From: Psychrobacter pygoscelis
GTDB lineage: Bacteria; Pseudomonadota; Gammaproteobacteria; Pseudomonadales; Moraxellaceae
Reading direction: 5' to 3'
Length of the DNA: 64,000 nt
Assembly (NCBI RefSeq): GCF_004335015.1
Contig: NZ_RQRU01000002.1
Coordinates: 248,001 to 312,000, forward strand
The stretch's first letter is position 1; each line of letters begins with the position of its first letter. Positions 42,101 through 50,053 of this stretch are shown piece after piece. The notes beneath the pieces were generated by a model. That model was not told the origin of the DNA. It saw nothing but the letters and a program-made list of their open reading frames with translations, and ran no database searches. Both the position numbers and the translations under genes were made by a program.

Positions 42101-42630
42101 AAGGTGAGCGTCACATTGGCTTTGCCAACCGTATTGCCTACTCTGACTATGATGCGACCATACTTCAAGCTGGTGTGGGAGTCAGTCAGCGCATTGGTCA
42201 AGAAGACCGCTACATTGCACCATTTGTTCGAGCTGATTTTGCACAGATAGATAATGAAGGCTATCAAGAGACTAAAGCTGGTGCCTTGAATCTAAATGTC
42301 GATGACAGCAAGCAAAAGTCATTAATCTGGCGCGCCGGTATCACTGGTAAGCAAGCAGTCTCCGAGCGCTTGAGCCTCTCTGGCGTTGCGGCTGTCGGTA
42401 TTGACAATGGTGATCGTAAAGCGACCACTACCGCGAGCTTCGCTGGTATGCCAAACGAGAAATTTGTCACGCAAAGCTTAGAGACAGGTCACACTCTAGC
42501 CAACCTTGGCCTGGGCGTCAGCTATAAAGTCACGCCAAATAGCGACATCTCAGCCAACGTGTCAGCAGACTGGCGTGAAGATGGCTATGAAGATCAAGCG
42601 GTCTCTTTAGTGTGGCAGTCGAAATTCTAA
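39163..42630 (+). CDS. Type Va autotransporter adhesin with extended signal peptide
   Basis: A 1155-residue classical autotransporter. The N-terminus (MNHVYRIIWNRTLGMWQCVAE) is an extended signal peptide region. A basic Ser-rich stretch and a hydrophobic core ending AISAPAIA follow. Residues ~55-700 are a Gly/Thr/Asn-rich beta-helix passenger built from roughly 45-50-residue degenerate repeats of the form VGxxGxGxLxVxxGA...SxGxxxITG. A proline-rich linker has eight tandem TKPE units (residues ~763-794). The last ~270 residues form the beta-barrel, starting near NVWGKITGHSGQQ and ending VSLVWQSKF with the expected terminal Phe. AGGA precedes the ATG and a terminator follows. Likely role: surface adhesion or autoaggregation. 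Confidence 0.93.
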   Translation: MNHVYRIIWNRTLGMWQCVAETAKSMGKRSHSKTQSSSSQRSLALKPLTLALLAISAPAIADVTYDDGKTTSLPSDVGVDQTLTVTNGSTVTATNVGIGNQGTGALIINDNSHFDASESIGVALQKGSNGSIKASGAGTTISAKNVNVGEIGTGDFHAEKGAKTSVSDSLAIALIEGSTGTLTLTDDNTSLSAKLLGVGNRGSATLTVEKGADVQVATDTIVGHRNVSNGNATITGQGTTLNSGNVLIGNQGQGNLTVKDGASFKAKTDFVVGVANGSNGTATISGEKSTGSAERVLIGNDGKGRLKIDKGAKVTANGVASIGTKSTADGEIQLTDAGSQLSAVELYVGDEGAGALKVQSGSQVTIDNLTIVSRELSGKGQIDITGKGSKFKGDNLVVGHKGEGVFNITKGGNAEFSTFARIGQANFIKNNSTINVTDAGSNLTADEIQVGFEGIGKLNINNGASAEANKTLLGLKRFGAGVINVTGSDSKLTTNQLAIGSQASGGVVVDDKGYVKVKDLAVIGDNSFASGTLTVDNNSVFESPKVIVGNNGNGNINLNNKGTLLTQSLTAPNTTGAKVNFDGGILRLSGNQDALFDGFLFGTRGDVNIKAGGATIDTQSYDAGIATAKLSGEGQLTKLGSGTLSMKTASKDWQGGTNIQKGILKLDGDYTMTEGEKLTIGVDNMSDYGKLQVSGQAKLTQGELFVDAADAQNLVEDGVLADVVSANKREGEFKKVSDNSRYFNLEADYTKANAVDLKLVSATKPETKPETKPETKPETKPETKPETKPETKPETISQDVIAQNNYAARDVARVLDKAIQTDTDGELAKSFVGIKTTEQGANAASETLPLFTGMVSRLLLDDSRHLTDTVAQRSIDRSIRPEGNVWGKITGHSGQQDPNGSLPGYQNDDLSVVVGADTMLDSNWRLGAAVAYNQSDADTDGHLINHEMTADTWRVLGYGDYQAGNTIVDFQAGGGNSRIKGERHIGFANRIAYSDYDATILQAGVGVSQRIGQEDRYIAPFVRADFAQIDNEGYQETKAGALNLNVDDSKQKSLIWRAGITGKQAVSERLSLSGVAAVGIDNGDRKATTTASFAGMPNEKFVTQSLETGHTLANLGLGVSYKVTPNSDISANVSADWREDGYEDQAVSLVWQSKF
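41449..41544 (+). repeat. 12-bp tandem repeat encoding (TKPE)8
   Basis: Eight direct copies of ACCAAGCCTGAA, the last two with a terminal G (GAG codon). The unit is a multiple of three, so copy changes lengthen or shorten the linker between passenger and barrel without breaking the frame. Confidence 0.95.
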
Positions 42631-42698
42631 TAGGTAGCCATTAGTTTATTGGCTTAAGGTCAATATTAATGAGTACCTTAATCGTCTGATAGTCAAAC

Positions 42699-42728
42699 AA
42701 GGCTGAGTGTGATACTCGGCCTTTTTTA
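42699..42728 (+). terminator. Terminator of the autotransporter gene
   Basis: AAGGCTGAGT pairs with ACTCGGCCTT (one wobble) around a five-base loop and is followed by a T-run at 42722-42727. It lies about 70 bases after the stop codon. Confidence 0.82.
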
Positions 42729-42860
42729 TGGGCAAATGCAGCAAATAATTATGTTTTGACCCTAAAAGACAGAACACAACACTGCTAACGAATCGCAGAA
42801 TTTCTCTTGCGAACTTAATATCTTATCTAAGTGCAACAAAGGTTATTATAGTGGCTACAA

Positions 42861-43153
42861 GATGCGGTTTAGCCCCTGAGAGCCGTTTAAAAATTGCACT
42901 GCAATTTTAGGCTCGCAAGGGAAATCCTTTAAATAGGATTTCCGTAAAGGCTAATACCATCACCGATTGAAATAACTACTAGTGAAGTTGCCTTGCGATG
43001 CGGTTTAGCCCCGATAGGAGCGGTATCCTGCCTATCAGGGCGGGGTTCGGTGACTGGCTGGGCGGCGGTCTCTCGGTAGAAGGAACGTCGGGCAGACTTA
43101 GTCACCGCCCCGCCATGATGGGCAGATACAAGCGGATAGCGGGATTGGCTACC
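42861..43153. repeat. REP-like composite element with nested hairpins
   Basis: A 16-base direct repeat GATGCGGTTTAGCCCC occurs at 42861-42876 and 42997-43012. Between the copies lie two perfect hairpins (42890-42898/42900-42908 nested in GAGCC/GGCTC; and 42920-42927/42936-42943). The right half is an imperfect palindrome: 43039-43045 pairs with 43108-43114 and 43049-43055 with 43100-43106. Outer arms share GTATC, TGCC and ATCA blocks in inverted order. The right arm recurs at 38589-38630. Confidence 0.75.
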
Positions 43154-43212
43154 AAGGGCACTGTATATCGAGTTGTGGGTTGGGGTGAGCTAGAGAATGG
43201 TTAGCCATAAAA

Positions 43213-43242
43213 AAGGGCCAATAGTCACTACTATTGGCCCTT
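43213..43242 (-). terminator. Terminator of zipA
   Basis: Perfect 12-bp arms AAGGGCCAATAG (43213-43224) and its complement (43231-43242) with a six-base loop. A/T runs on both sides suit bidirectional use. It lies 23 bases beyond the zipA stop. Confidence 0.85.
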
Positions 43243-43265
43243 ATTAGTCATTTGTCGCGCATGAG

Positions 43266-44300
43266 TTAATGAGACGCTAGGCGGTAGTCTTGAACTTCAG
43301 TACGTAGTTGAGCTTTACGGTCGCTGGTCAGCTGGTCATTGTTTTCATCTAAAATAACAGCGTCAAGCTCACGTGCCATAAGACCGGCGATACTCATCAT
43401 GCTATCAAAACCTTGTAGCGCTTTGGGGTGCGGCAAGGACAAGAACATGACCAGACCGCTATAGGCCGTCTGCGGCATCGTGTTAAGATCAAAAGGGGCG
43501 ATGCCATCATCAGTAATGCCCATCATACTAAACCAGAGAATGCCCGTACCGTCTTTGTTCTCGTAGCGGTGAAACATGTTCATAGCGCCGTATTTAAGAC
43601 CGAACTTGTCGACGAGGCCCAATAACTCTTCACCGCGAATAATAGCTAAGGGCTGGTCGGCGTAGTGCCGGGGCATGATGGTGATGTTAACGTTATCAGA
43701 GGCATTGTTCAGCGGACTATTTTGATCTTGGTCAGCAGCGGCCAAAAGATGCTGATCGAGTACAGGGCTATTGTCCGTGAAGGTCGGCTCTTCGGCAGTA
43801 TCAATGACGGGCATAAGGTTGTCAGTCGCTGAGACCAAGGTGGAGAATGCGTCGTGCTCGCTTGGCTCATGACCATTAAGCTCAGTAGCAATTTGCTTAA
43901 ACTCCTCATCGTCGGCTTGATGCTGACGGGCCTGCCACTCGCTATACTCCGGATCATCAGTAGGCGCTTCTTCATGACGGCGAAACGCACTTTGAGAGTG
44001 CTGACTTTGATCGGGCGCAAATGTCTGGGAGCTATCGTCTGTCTCGTCTTCGATCACCGCTGATAAGTGTGTGCGGCTCGGGGCAATCGTCGTCTCGCCA
44101 GCGACGGTGTCATCAAAGTCTGGCTTATCGATAAGATTGCGTTCATGACGGGGGATAATAGGAATACCGTTTTTGTCAAATTCGACGTCACCCGCTACCT
44201 CATCATGATTACGGCGCTTGAGGCTGCGGATGACCATAAATAACCCTGCTAAAATAATCAGTGCAGCAATGACAATCAAAATAAACTGAATCGTGGTCAT
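43266..44300 (-). CDS. zipA: Cell division protein ZipA
   Basis: Inner-membrane anchor that tethers FtsZ filaments at the division site. The start at 44300 (MTTIQFILIVIAALIILAGL) directly gives the N-terminal transmembrane helix; an in-frame TTG at 44330 is less likely. A basic cluster (RSLKRRNHDE) and an acidic Asp/Glu/Ser/Gln-rich disordered linker (residues ~40-190) follow. The C-terminal ZipA_C domain includes LGLVDKFGLKYGAMNMFHRYE, quoted in part, with GTGILWFSMMG and TAYSGLVMFLSLPHP. Together with smc upstream it matches the conserved smc-zipA-ligA order. Confidence 0.92.
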   Translation of the reverse strand: MTTIQFILIVIAALIILAGLFMVIRSLKRRNHDEVAGDVEFDKNGIPIIPRHERNLIDKPDFDDTVAGETTIAPSRTHLSAVIEDETDDSSQTFAPDQSQHSQSAFRRHEEAPTDDPEYSEWQARQHQADDEEFKQIATELNGHEPSEHDAFSTLVSATDNLMPVIDTAEEPTFTDNSPVLDQHLLAAADQDQNSPLNNASDNVNITIMPRHYADQPLAIIRGEELLGLVDKFGLKYGAMNMFHRYENKDGTGILWFSMMGITDDGIAPFDLNTMPQTAYSGLVMFLSLPHPKALQGFDSMMSIAGLMARELDAVILDENNDQLTSDRKAQLRTEVQDYRLASH

Positions 44301-44675
44301 GGTGTCGTTACATCCTAGCGCCTGTGGCAATATGCTACCAAATCTATAGGATATCTACTCTTGGCTCTGAGCACTGATATGACAAGGTAGTGCGGGTTAT
44401 GAGCTGTCAAGATAGATGATACGCTATAGATGGTATAAGATTAAAAAATAAAAGTCATATAAATGGCAATAGTCTACCATGACTGACAGATGTCGTCACC
44501 ACAGCGCGCAAAAATGTTAGATAAGATTGGCAATACAAGTGCTAGCAGGTAATAGCATGGCCGTAACCCTCGATAGTCGCGCTATAAAGAAAGGGTTAAA
44601 GCGGCTATTGGTTGGACGCTGTACCGCTATAGGATAACCGTCAATCCGCCCTTGTAGCCGCAGTAAAGAACCTTA
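44301..44675. other. Intergenic region smc to zipA
   Basis: A 375-base gap between two minus-strand genes. A possible zipA promoter lies at 44440-44469; nothing else stands out. Confidence 0.45.
44440..44469 (-). promoter_or_regulatory. Possible zipA promoter
   Basis: On the minus strand TTGCCA (44464-44469) and TTTAAT (44440-44445) are spaced by 18 bases in an AT-rich context about 140 bases before the zipA ATG. Confidence 0.35.
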
Positions 44676-47600
44676 CTAAGCATCGACGTATCGCTCTGCC
44701 TCTTCTAAGCTGACGCTAACTAAAGTAGAGATGCCTGCTGTGGGCATGGTGATGCCTTTTAGCTCATCTGCAATCTGCATGGCCAGCTTGTTATGACTGA
44801 TAAAAATAAACTGCACCTCGTCAGCCAACTCATGGATTAGTCCGGTAAAGCGCGCAACATTAGCATCGTCTAGCGGCGCATCAACCTCATCGAGCACACA
44901 AAACGGTGCGGGGTGCTGCTTAAATATCGCGAAGATCAGGCTCAATGCGGTAAGGGTCTTTTCCCCCCCAGAGAGTACCGCCAAGCGGCTGTTCTTTTTG
45001 CCTTTAGGCTGCGCCATTAGCTCAATCCCAGCGCGCCATTTATTGTCCTTACTCAGGCTATCATCATCTTGTAAGCTAAGCTGCGCTTGACCGCCACCAA
45101 ACACCTTGGCAAACAGACTCGATAAGTCCTGATTGACAGCCTCAAGCGTCTGCATAAATAAAATCTTGGTTTTGGTATCTATGGTAGCGATGGCATCATT
45201 AAGGGTATCCATACTGGCGGTGATATCTTCAATTTGCTGCTCAAGCGGCTGTAACCTCGTATTCACTTCTTCAAGCTCGGCGGCGGCAGCTAAGTTCACC
45301 GCACCCATAGTTGCTAATTTAGCAGTGAGCTTGGCCTCACGCTGTTGCAGCGTTTGTTGCTCATCCACGTGCTTTCCGGCTCTACTTGCTCTATGATGAT
45401 GCCCACCAAAAGCAATAATCTCTGCCAATATGGTAGATGGGCTGACTGCAGCGCCAGTCGCTTCTAGCCGCTCACTGGCATCATGGATTCGCTCGGCAAA
45501 CACCGCAACTTGGGTGCTGGTCTCGGCTAAGTGAGCTTGCTGGGCTTGCAGCTTAGCCTGACCTTGCTCAAGTTGCTGCTGCTCATTATCGTGATCAGAT
45601 TTGAGCGCGGCTAAGCTGGCTTTATACTCGTCCAGTGCCACTTGCTGCTCATGACAGGCAGTATCAGCGGCTTTTTGCATAGCTTGTAGCTCTGGCAGCT
45701 TGGCTTGGTCACGATCTAATTGACGCTCAGCAGCTTGCAGCGTATTTGCTAGTTGCTCTTGCTGGGCGGTAATTTTGCTCAATTGCTCACTAGCATGACT
45801 GGCCGCGAGCTTGGCTTCTTTTATCGCAAAACGTAGATTTTGCAGTCTATCTTTGTCTGCTTGCAAGGCTTGCTGCTGCTTGTCACGCTCAGCGGCTAAT
45901 TGACTGCGCTTGCCTTGTAAATCGGCTAATTGCGGCTGCAGTGCCGCGAGCACGTCAGCAGTTTGCGCCACTTGCGCGTCTAGCTCTGACTGGGCTTGCG
46001 CCAGCTCTTGCTGTTCAGCGTCCAGTACTTCGCGCTCAACTTGTAGTCGAGCCTGCTCTGCTTGTTGCCGCTCAAACTTAGCAGTTAAAGTCGTGAGCTG
46101 CTGTTGCTGGTTATGTTCATTATGCGTCAGCGTCGTCGCCTGCGCTGTCAGCTCTTGAACCGTCACTGCTAGCTCATCGTGCTGCGACTGCACCGCTTTA
46201 ATCTCACTATTGCTAATCTCCAGCTCATCTTCAACTTCGGTTAAAGCCTCCTCTAGCTCAGCCAAACGCTCTGACTGCTGCAAGCGCTGGGTCAAAAACT
46301 GCGCGTTAGTTACCGCGCTATCCTCGCCTGTGAGCTTAGTCAGGTGCAGCGCCGCAGCATGACTAATCAGCCAACCTGTTGCAGTGAGTAACAATGCACC
46401 TTTAGGCAACTGATTGAGAGTCGCTTTAAGGGCAGCCTCCTCTTGCACTGTACCTGTATATAGATAGCAGTGCTGCCAGATTGCCAATCGCGGTTTGGCA
46501 ATCAGCTCATCTAAGCCAACGACATTTCGCGTCTGCAGCGCCGGACTCTGCGTCGTATTAGCTGAATCTACTGCGAATAACACACTATTAATCGGTACGG
46601 CGGCTTTTGCAGGCGAGTTGGGTTTTGAGCCTGCTGTACACTTTGCATCTGGCGCTACTGAATATAGCGCTTGTAGCGACTCCAAAGACTCTGAGGCAAC
46701 GATACTATCTAGCCATAGCGTTAACCAATAATCTAAAACTTCAGCATGGGGCTTACCTGCCGCGCTTAACTCAAGCTGTTCGCTTAGTTTGGGCTGCTGT
46801 ACTAAATGAGCAATTTTGTCATTGATTGAAGACGGTGAAGAATTATCCGGCTGCATTGCTGCCTTAGTCGTCTGCTGCTGGCCACTAGATTGCTTAGGTG
46901 GATGCAGCATTCGGTGCAAGCTGTCGTATTCTCCAGACAAGGTGGCATGACGCTTCTCTAGAGCCTGCTGTGTTTGACGTTTATCCGCTAAAGTTTGCGC
47001 AAGCGTATTGAGCTTGGGTTGTGCACTTGCCAAGCGCTCTTGCAAGTCTTCTTGCTGCCGACTTAGGCTCTTAAGCGTGGCGTTAATTTGGCCAATCTGC
47101 TCATCTAATGCGTCTACCGAGGTAGATGCCGAAGGCTGCGATACTTGGCTCTGCCATCTGCTATCTTGGCGCTGCCATTTATCGCGCTGCTGGTTAAGCT
47201 GCTTTTGCGCTTGTCCATGTAAGGCTTGCTGCTGCTGCTCTTTACGGATTTGTGCCTGTACCTCATCGATCTGCGCTTGAAGGGTCTGCCACTTAGCCTC
47301 TAACGGCGCTTGGTTGTCTTGCTGCTGTGCTAACTGCGTCTCAAGCTCGGCAAATTTTGGGTTAAGCTCGGCCAGTCTCGCTGTCTGGGCCGTGTGCTTG
47401 TCATTCAATACTACTGACTCTTTATCACTGCGCTCAAGCTGTGCCTGCAAGCTATCCATCCGGCGCTCGCCTTGGGTTACCTTATCTTGCAATGTCGTGA
47501 GCTGATGCGTCGCTTGTTGCCGCGCCAACTCATGCTGATGGTAACGGTCTTGAGCATCGTCTTTGAGCCACTGCGCCTCCGCCATCCGTGCGTCAAGCTT

Positions 47601-48428
47601 GCTAAGCTTGGCTTTTAGCGTCGCTATCTTAGCTTCTGACTCTGCGACTTGCTTACTAATGCGCTCTTGCTCAGCCTTAAACGCTAGCTCTTGCACCTTC
47701 GCTTCGGTCAGCTGTGCTATAGCGAGTTTTTGCTGCACATCAACCAGCTCATCTTTGAGAGCTTGATAAGCTTGTGCACTCTCGGCTTGCTTGATAAGGG
47801 TCTTTTGCCGACGCGCCAGCTCGCTACGCACGTCATCCAATCTAGCAAGATTGTCCTCAGTGCTCTCTAGCTTTTTTTGTGTCTCCTCTCTGCGAGCTTG
47901 ATAGCGCGACACGCCAGCAGCCTCTTCGATAAACTCGCGCAGCTGCATCGGGCTTGAGTCTACGATGCGCCCAATCATACCTTGTTGAATGACGGCATAG
48001 CTTCTTGAACCCAGACCTGTCCCTAGAAATACATCGATAACGTCTCGTCGGCGACAGCGTGTCCCATTAATAAAGTAATCGGATTTACCCTCTTTATTAA
48101 TTTGACGACGAATAGACAGCTCTTGGTAGAGGTTGAGCTCATGGCGGATGCCTGATTGCTCATCTTGGGTATGCTCAAAGGTCAGCTCGACGCTGGCCAT
48201 ACTTTTGGCAGCTCTGTCCTGAGTGCCGGCAAATATCACGTCACTCATTGCCCCGCCGCGCAGCTGCTTGGCAGAGGATTCACCCAGCACCCAGCGAATG
48301 GCGTCAATCACATTGGACTTGCCACAGCCATTCGGCCCGACGATGGCCGTAATGCCATGTCGGAAGGTAAAGGTAGTTGGGTTGGCGAAGGATTTAAAGC
48401 CTGCCAGCTTGAGAGATTTTAGTCGCAT
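44676..48428 (-). CDS. smc: Chromosome segregation ATPase SMC
   Basis: Structural maintenance of chromosomes protein for nucleoid organisation and segregation. The 1250-residue protein has the N-terminal Walker A GPNGCGKSNVIDAIRWVLGE, long coiled coils (Gln/Ala/Leu/Glu-rich, residues ~170-500 and ~700-1040), a hinge near residues 530-690 and the C-terminal signature LAVLSGGEKTLTALSLIFAI with Walker B FCVLDEVDAPLDD. It is slightly longer than the usual 1150-1200 because of a long Ser/Gln/Pro-rich stretch before the hinge. The scpAB genes are not in the window. The smc start lies 121 bases after the defence operon. Confidence 0.96.
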   Translation of the reverse strand: MRLKSLKLAGFKSFANPTTFTFRHGITAIVGPNGCGKSNVIDAIRWVLGESSAKQLRGGAMSDVIFAGTQDRAAKSMASVELTFEHTQDEQSGIRHELNLYQELSIRRQINKEGKSDYFINGTRCRRRDVIDVFLGTGLGSRSYAVIQQGMIGRIVDSSPMQLREFIEEAAGVSRYQARREETQKKLESTEDNLARLDDVRSELARRQKTLIKQAESAQAYQALKDELVDVQQKLAIAQLTEAKVQELAFKAEQERISKQVAESEAKIATLKAKLSKLDARMAEAQWLKDDAQDRYHQHELARQQATHQLTTLQDKVTQGERRMDSLQAQLERSDKESVVLNDKHTAQTARLAELNPKFAELETQLAQQQDNQAPLEAKWQTLQAQIDEVQAQIRKEQQQQALHGQAQKQLNQQRDKWQRQDSRWQSQVSQPSASTSVDALDEQIGQINATLKSLSRQQEDLQERLASAQPKLNTLAQTLADKRQTQQALEKRHATLSGEYDSLHRMLHPPKQSSGQQQTTKAAMQPDNSSPSSINDKIAHLVQQPKLSEQLELSAAGKPHAEVLDYWLTLWLDSIVASESLESLQALYSVAPDAKCTAGSKPNSPAKAAVPINSVLFAVDSANTTQSPALQTRNVVGLDELIAKPRLAIWQHCYLYTGTVQEEAALKATLNQLPKGALLLTATGWLISHAAALHLTKLTGEDSAVTNAQFLTQRLQQSERLAELEEALTEVEDELEISNSEIKAVQSQHDELAVTVQELTAQATTLTHNEHNQQQQLTTLTAKFERQQAEQARLQVEREVLDAEQQELAQAQSELDAQVAQTADVLAALQPQLADLQGKRSQLAAERDKQQQALQADKDRLQNLRFAIKEAKLAASHASEQLSKITAQQEQLANTLQAAERQLDRDQAKLPELQAMQKAADTACHEQQVALDEYKASLAALKSDHDNEQQQLEQGQAKLQAQQAHLAETSTQVAVFAERIHDASERLEATGAAVSPSTILAEIIAFGGHHHRASRAGKHVDEQQTLQQREAKLTAKLATMGAVNLAAAAELEEVNTRLQPLEQQIEDITASMDTLNDAIATIDTKTKILFMQTLEAVNQDLSSLFAKVFGGGQAQLSLQDDDSLSKDNKWRAGIELMAQPKGKKNSRLAVLSGGEKTLTALSLIFAIFKQHPAPFCVLDEVDAPLDDANVARFTGLIHELADEVQFIFISHNKLAMQIADELKGITMPTAGISTLVSVSLEEAERYVDA

Positions 48429-48549
48429 GAAGGCCGCATAATGTTAAAGAACTTATAAAAGGGTGATGGAATTTGGAAAATTAAGATTGCGTATTTTACC
48501 TTAGATTGGGCGAGATTTGAGAATGTTATATCTTACAATCAAGAATATA

Positions 48550-50052
48550 TCAATTTAGCTCATAACCCAAATCTTCTAATACACTATATATTTCAGTTCT
48601 CAAATGATTTCTTAAATCACTATCCCCATTAAACATAAATCTTAAGTCGTTACCATAGTCTGACTTAATAGCCTCCTCTTTCTTTTCTTGATTCTCTAAC
48701 AAAATACATCGTTTATCTCGTCCTTTTGCGTAGCCATATTCATACAAAACATTGGCATTATTATTGGTTATATCAGCAATGAAAATCTGGCAATTATCAA
48801 TTTTTTTGAATATATCGACAATAATATTATGGGCTGGGGAATGGTTCGCCATAATAGAATAGTTCGATAAATTGATATGTGGGTTTTCCTTTCGTATTTT
48901 CTGAACGACTGTAATCAATGCCTCATTATAGTCTGTAACTTTAGCTTCACTATAATAAGGCATTGCCATAAATATTTTGACTTCATTATCATGTAAACCA
49001 TTATAAATCTTAACTAGCTCCTTAGGGCTTTCTAACGCTACCTTACACATGTGATTATTAACCAACCATTTAATAAAGCATTTAGCAGGCTGACTATTTA
49101 AAGTATTACTACGTTCAGGATGATTTTTAAACTCACGGTAAGTGTAATAAAATATAGCTATAAAAATGGTTTTGTCATTATTAAGACTTGGACTTTCACC
49201 ATACAACTGATTAACTAAAGAAATACTTTTATTAAATATCGATACATCCTCTAAGTCGTTTTCTATTATACCTTCTTCATGGAAGAATTTAATAATGTCT
49301 ACTAGGATACTTCTTGCCTTTTGTTCAAACACCAGCTTGATATCTTGCAAATGATCAAAGCCTAAATCACTATGAATCTTTCGAGTTAATACATACTCCC
49401 AGCCCATATCAATTTTTAGATCGCCATCATCATAACCTGATGCTTCAAATATTCCCTTTAATGTTTCCTCAGAAGTTAATGCCAAGCCTTTAGAGTTGAT
49501 ATTGTGAAAGATAACGCTTTGCTGAACTTGACCAATATCATAGCCGCCCGAACTAAATAAAATGATGCAAAAAGGACACATTTTATTAAGCTGTGACTGA
49601 TCCAACCCATCAACTGCTTGCAGTCGATGATTACCATCTACTCGGGTAAAAGGCTTCTCTTCTAGAGCATAATCTGTATCTAACCTTAGAGCGACATTTC
49701 TTACTATTTTTGGGTTATCAGAACTTTGATCCACAAGTTTGGATTGATTAGCAGTGAGCTCAATAGGTGATCCTTTCGTATCATCTTTTATCAGTATATC
49801 TTTAGAATTAGGATTGCTTGAAAAATTAGTGGCATGGTCATCTATATCTATTGCCATGATAATTTCACTAAAAAATACATTTTTACCTCTCTCATAGAAG
49901 TCAGCAATCTCCTGTTTATGTTCAGAGTTAATCTCTCTTTGAAAGCTTACATCTGTTCGAGATATTTTTGCCAGATCACCTAGCGTAGCGTAGCCCCTAA
50001 TACATGGATAATTGCCTAATACATTCTCTAGTAGTCCTCTTAAAACTATCAT
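48550..50052 (-). CDS. DGQHR-domain / nucleoside-deoxyribosyltransferase(TIR)-like fusion protein
   Basis: A 500-residue two-part protein, third gene of a coupled operon; its ATG follows the specificity-subunit stop by one base. The N-terminal part (to about 240) resembles DGQHR/DndB or ParB-like proteins: ISRTDVSFQREI, FTRVDGNHRLQAV with the DGNHR core at 139-143, and FHNINSKGLALT. The C-terminal part (357-500) has VKIFMAMPYYSEAKVTDYNEA and IFIADITNNNANVLYEYGYAKG with Glu438, and ends YSVLEDLGYELN. The AD[IL]TxxNxNVxYExGYA pattern is known from deoxyribosyltransferase/TIR-like effector domains that act on nucleotides or NAD. A role as defence effector or regulator linked to the methylation genes is inference; the catalytic activity is not proven by motif. 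Confidence 0.65.
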   Translation of the reverse strand: MIVLRGLLENVLGNYPCIRGYATLGDLAKISRTDVSFQREINSEHKQEIADFYERGKNVFFSEIIMAIDIDDHATNFSSNPNSKDILIKDDTKGSPIELTANQSKLVDQSSDNPKIVRNVALRLDTDYALEEKPFTRVDGNHRLQAVDGLDQSQLNKMCPFCIILFSSGGYDIGQVQQSVIFHNINSKGLALTSEETLKGIFEASGYDDGDLKIDMGWEYVLTRKIHSDLGFDHLQDIKLVFEQKARSILVDIIKFFHEEGIIENDLEDVSIFNKSISLVNQLYGESPSLNNDKTIFIAIFYYTYREFKNHPERSNTLNSQPAKCFIKWLVNNHMCKVALESPKELVKIYNGLHDNEVKIFMAMPYYSEAKVTDYNEALITVVQKIRKENPHINLSNYSIMANHSPAHNIIVDIFKKIDNCQIFIADITNNNANVLYEYGYAKGRDKRCILLENQEKKEEAIKSDYGNDLRFMFNGDSDLRNHLRTEIYSVLEDLGYELN

Positions 50053-50053
50053 T

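Larger units (their letters stand above)
42631..43265. other. Intergenic region between the autotransporter gene and zipA
   Basis: Convergent spacer holding two terminators and the structured repeat element at 42861-43153. No coding region is supported. Confidence 0.6.

Noticed and set aside
42998-43204. Apparent plus-strand frame starting MRFSPDRSGILPIR
   Set aside because: It coincides with the REP-like inverted repeat and zipA terminator; the openness comes from GC-rich palindromes, not coding.
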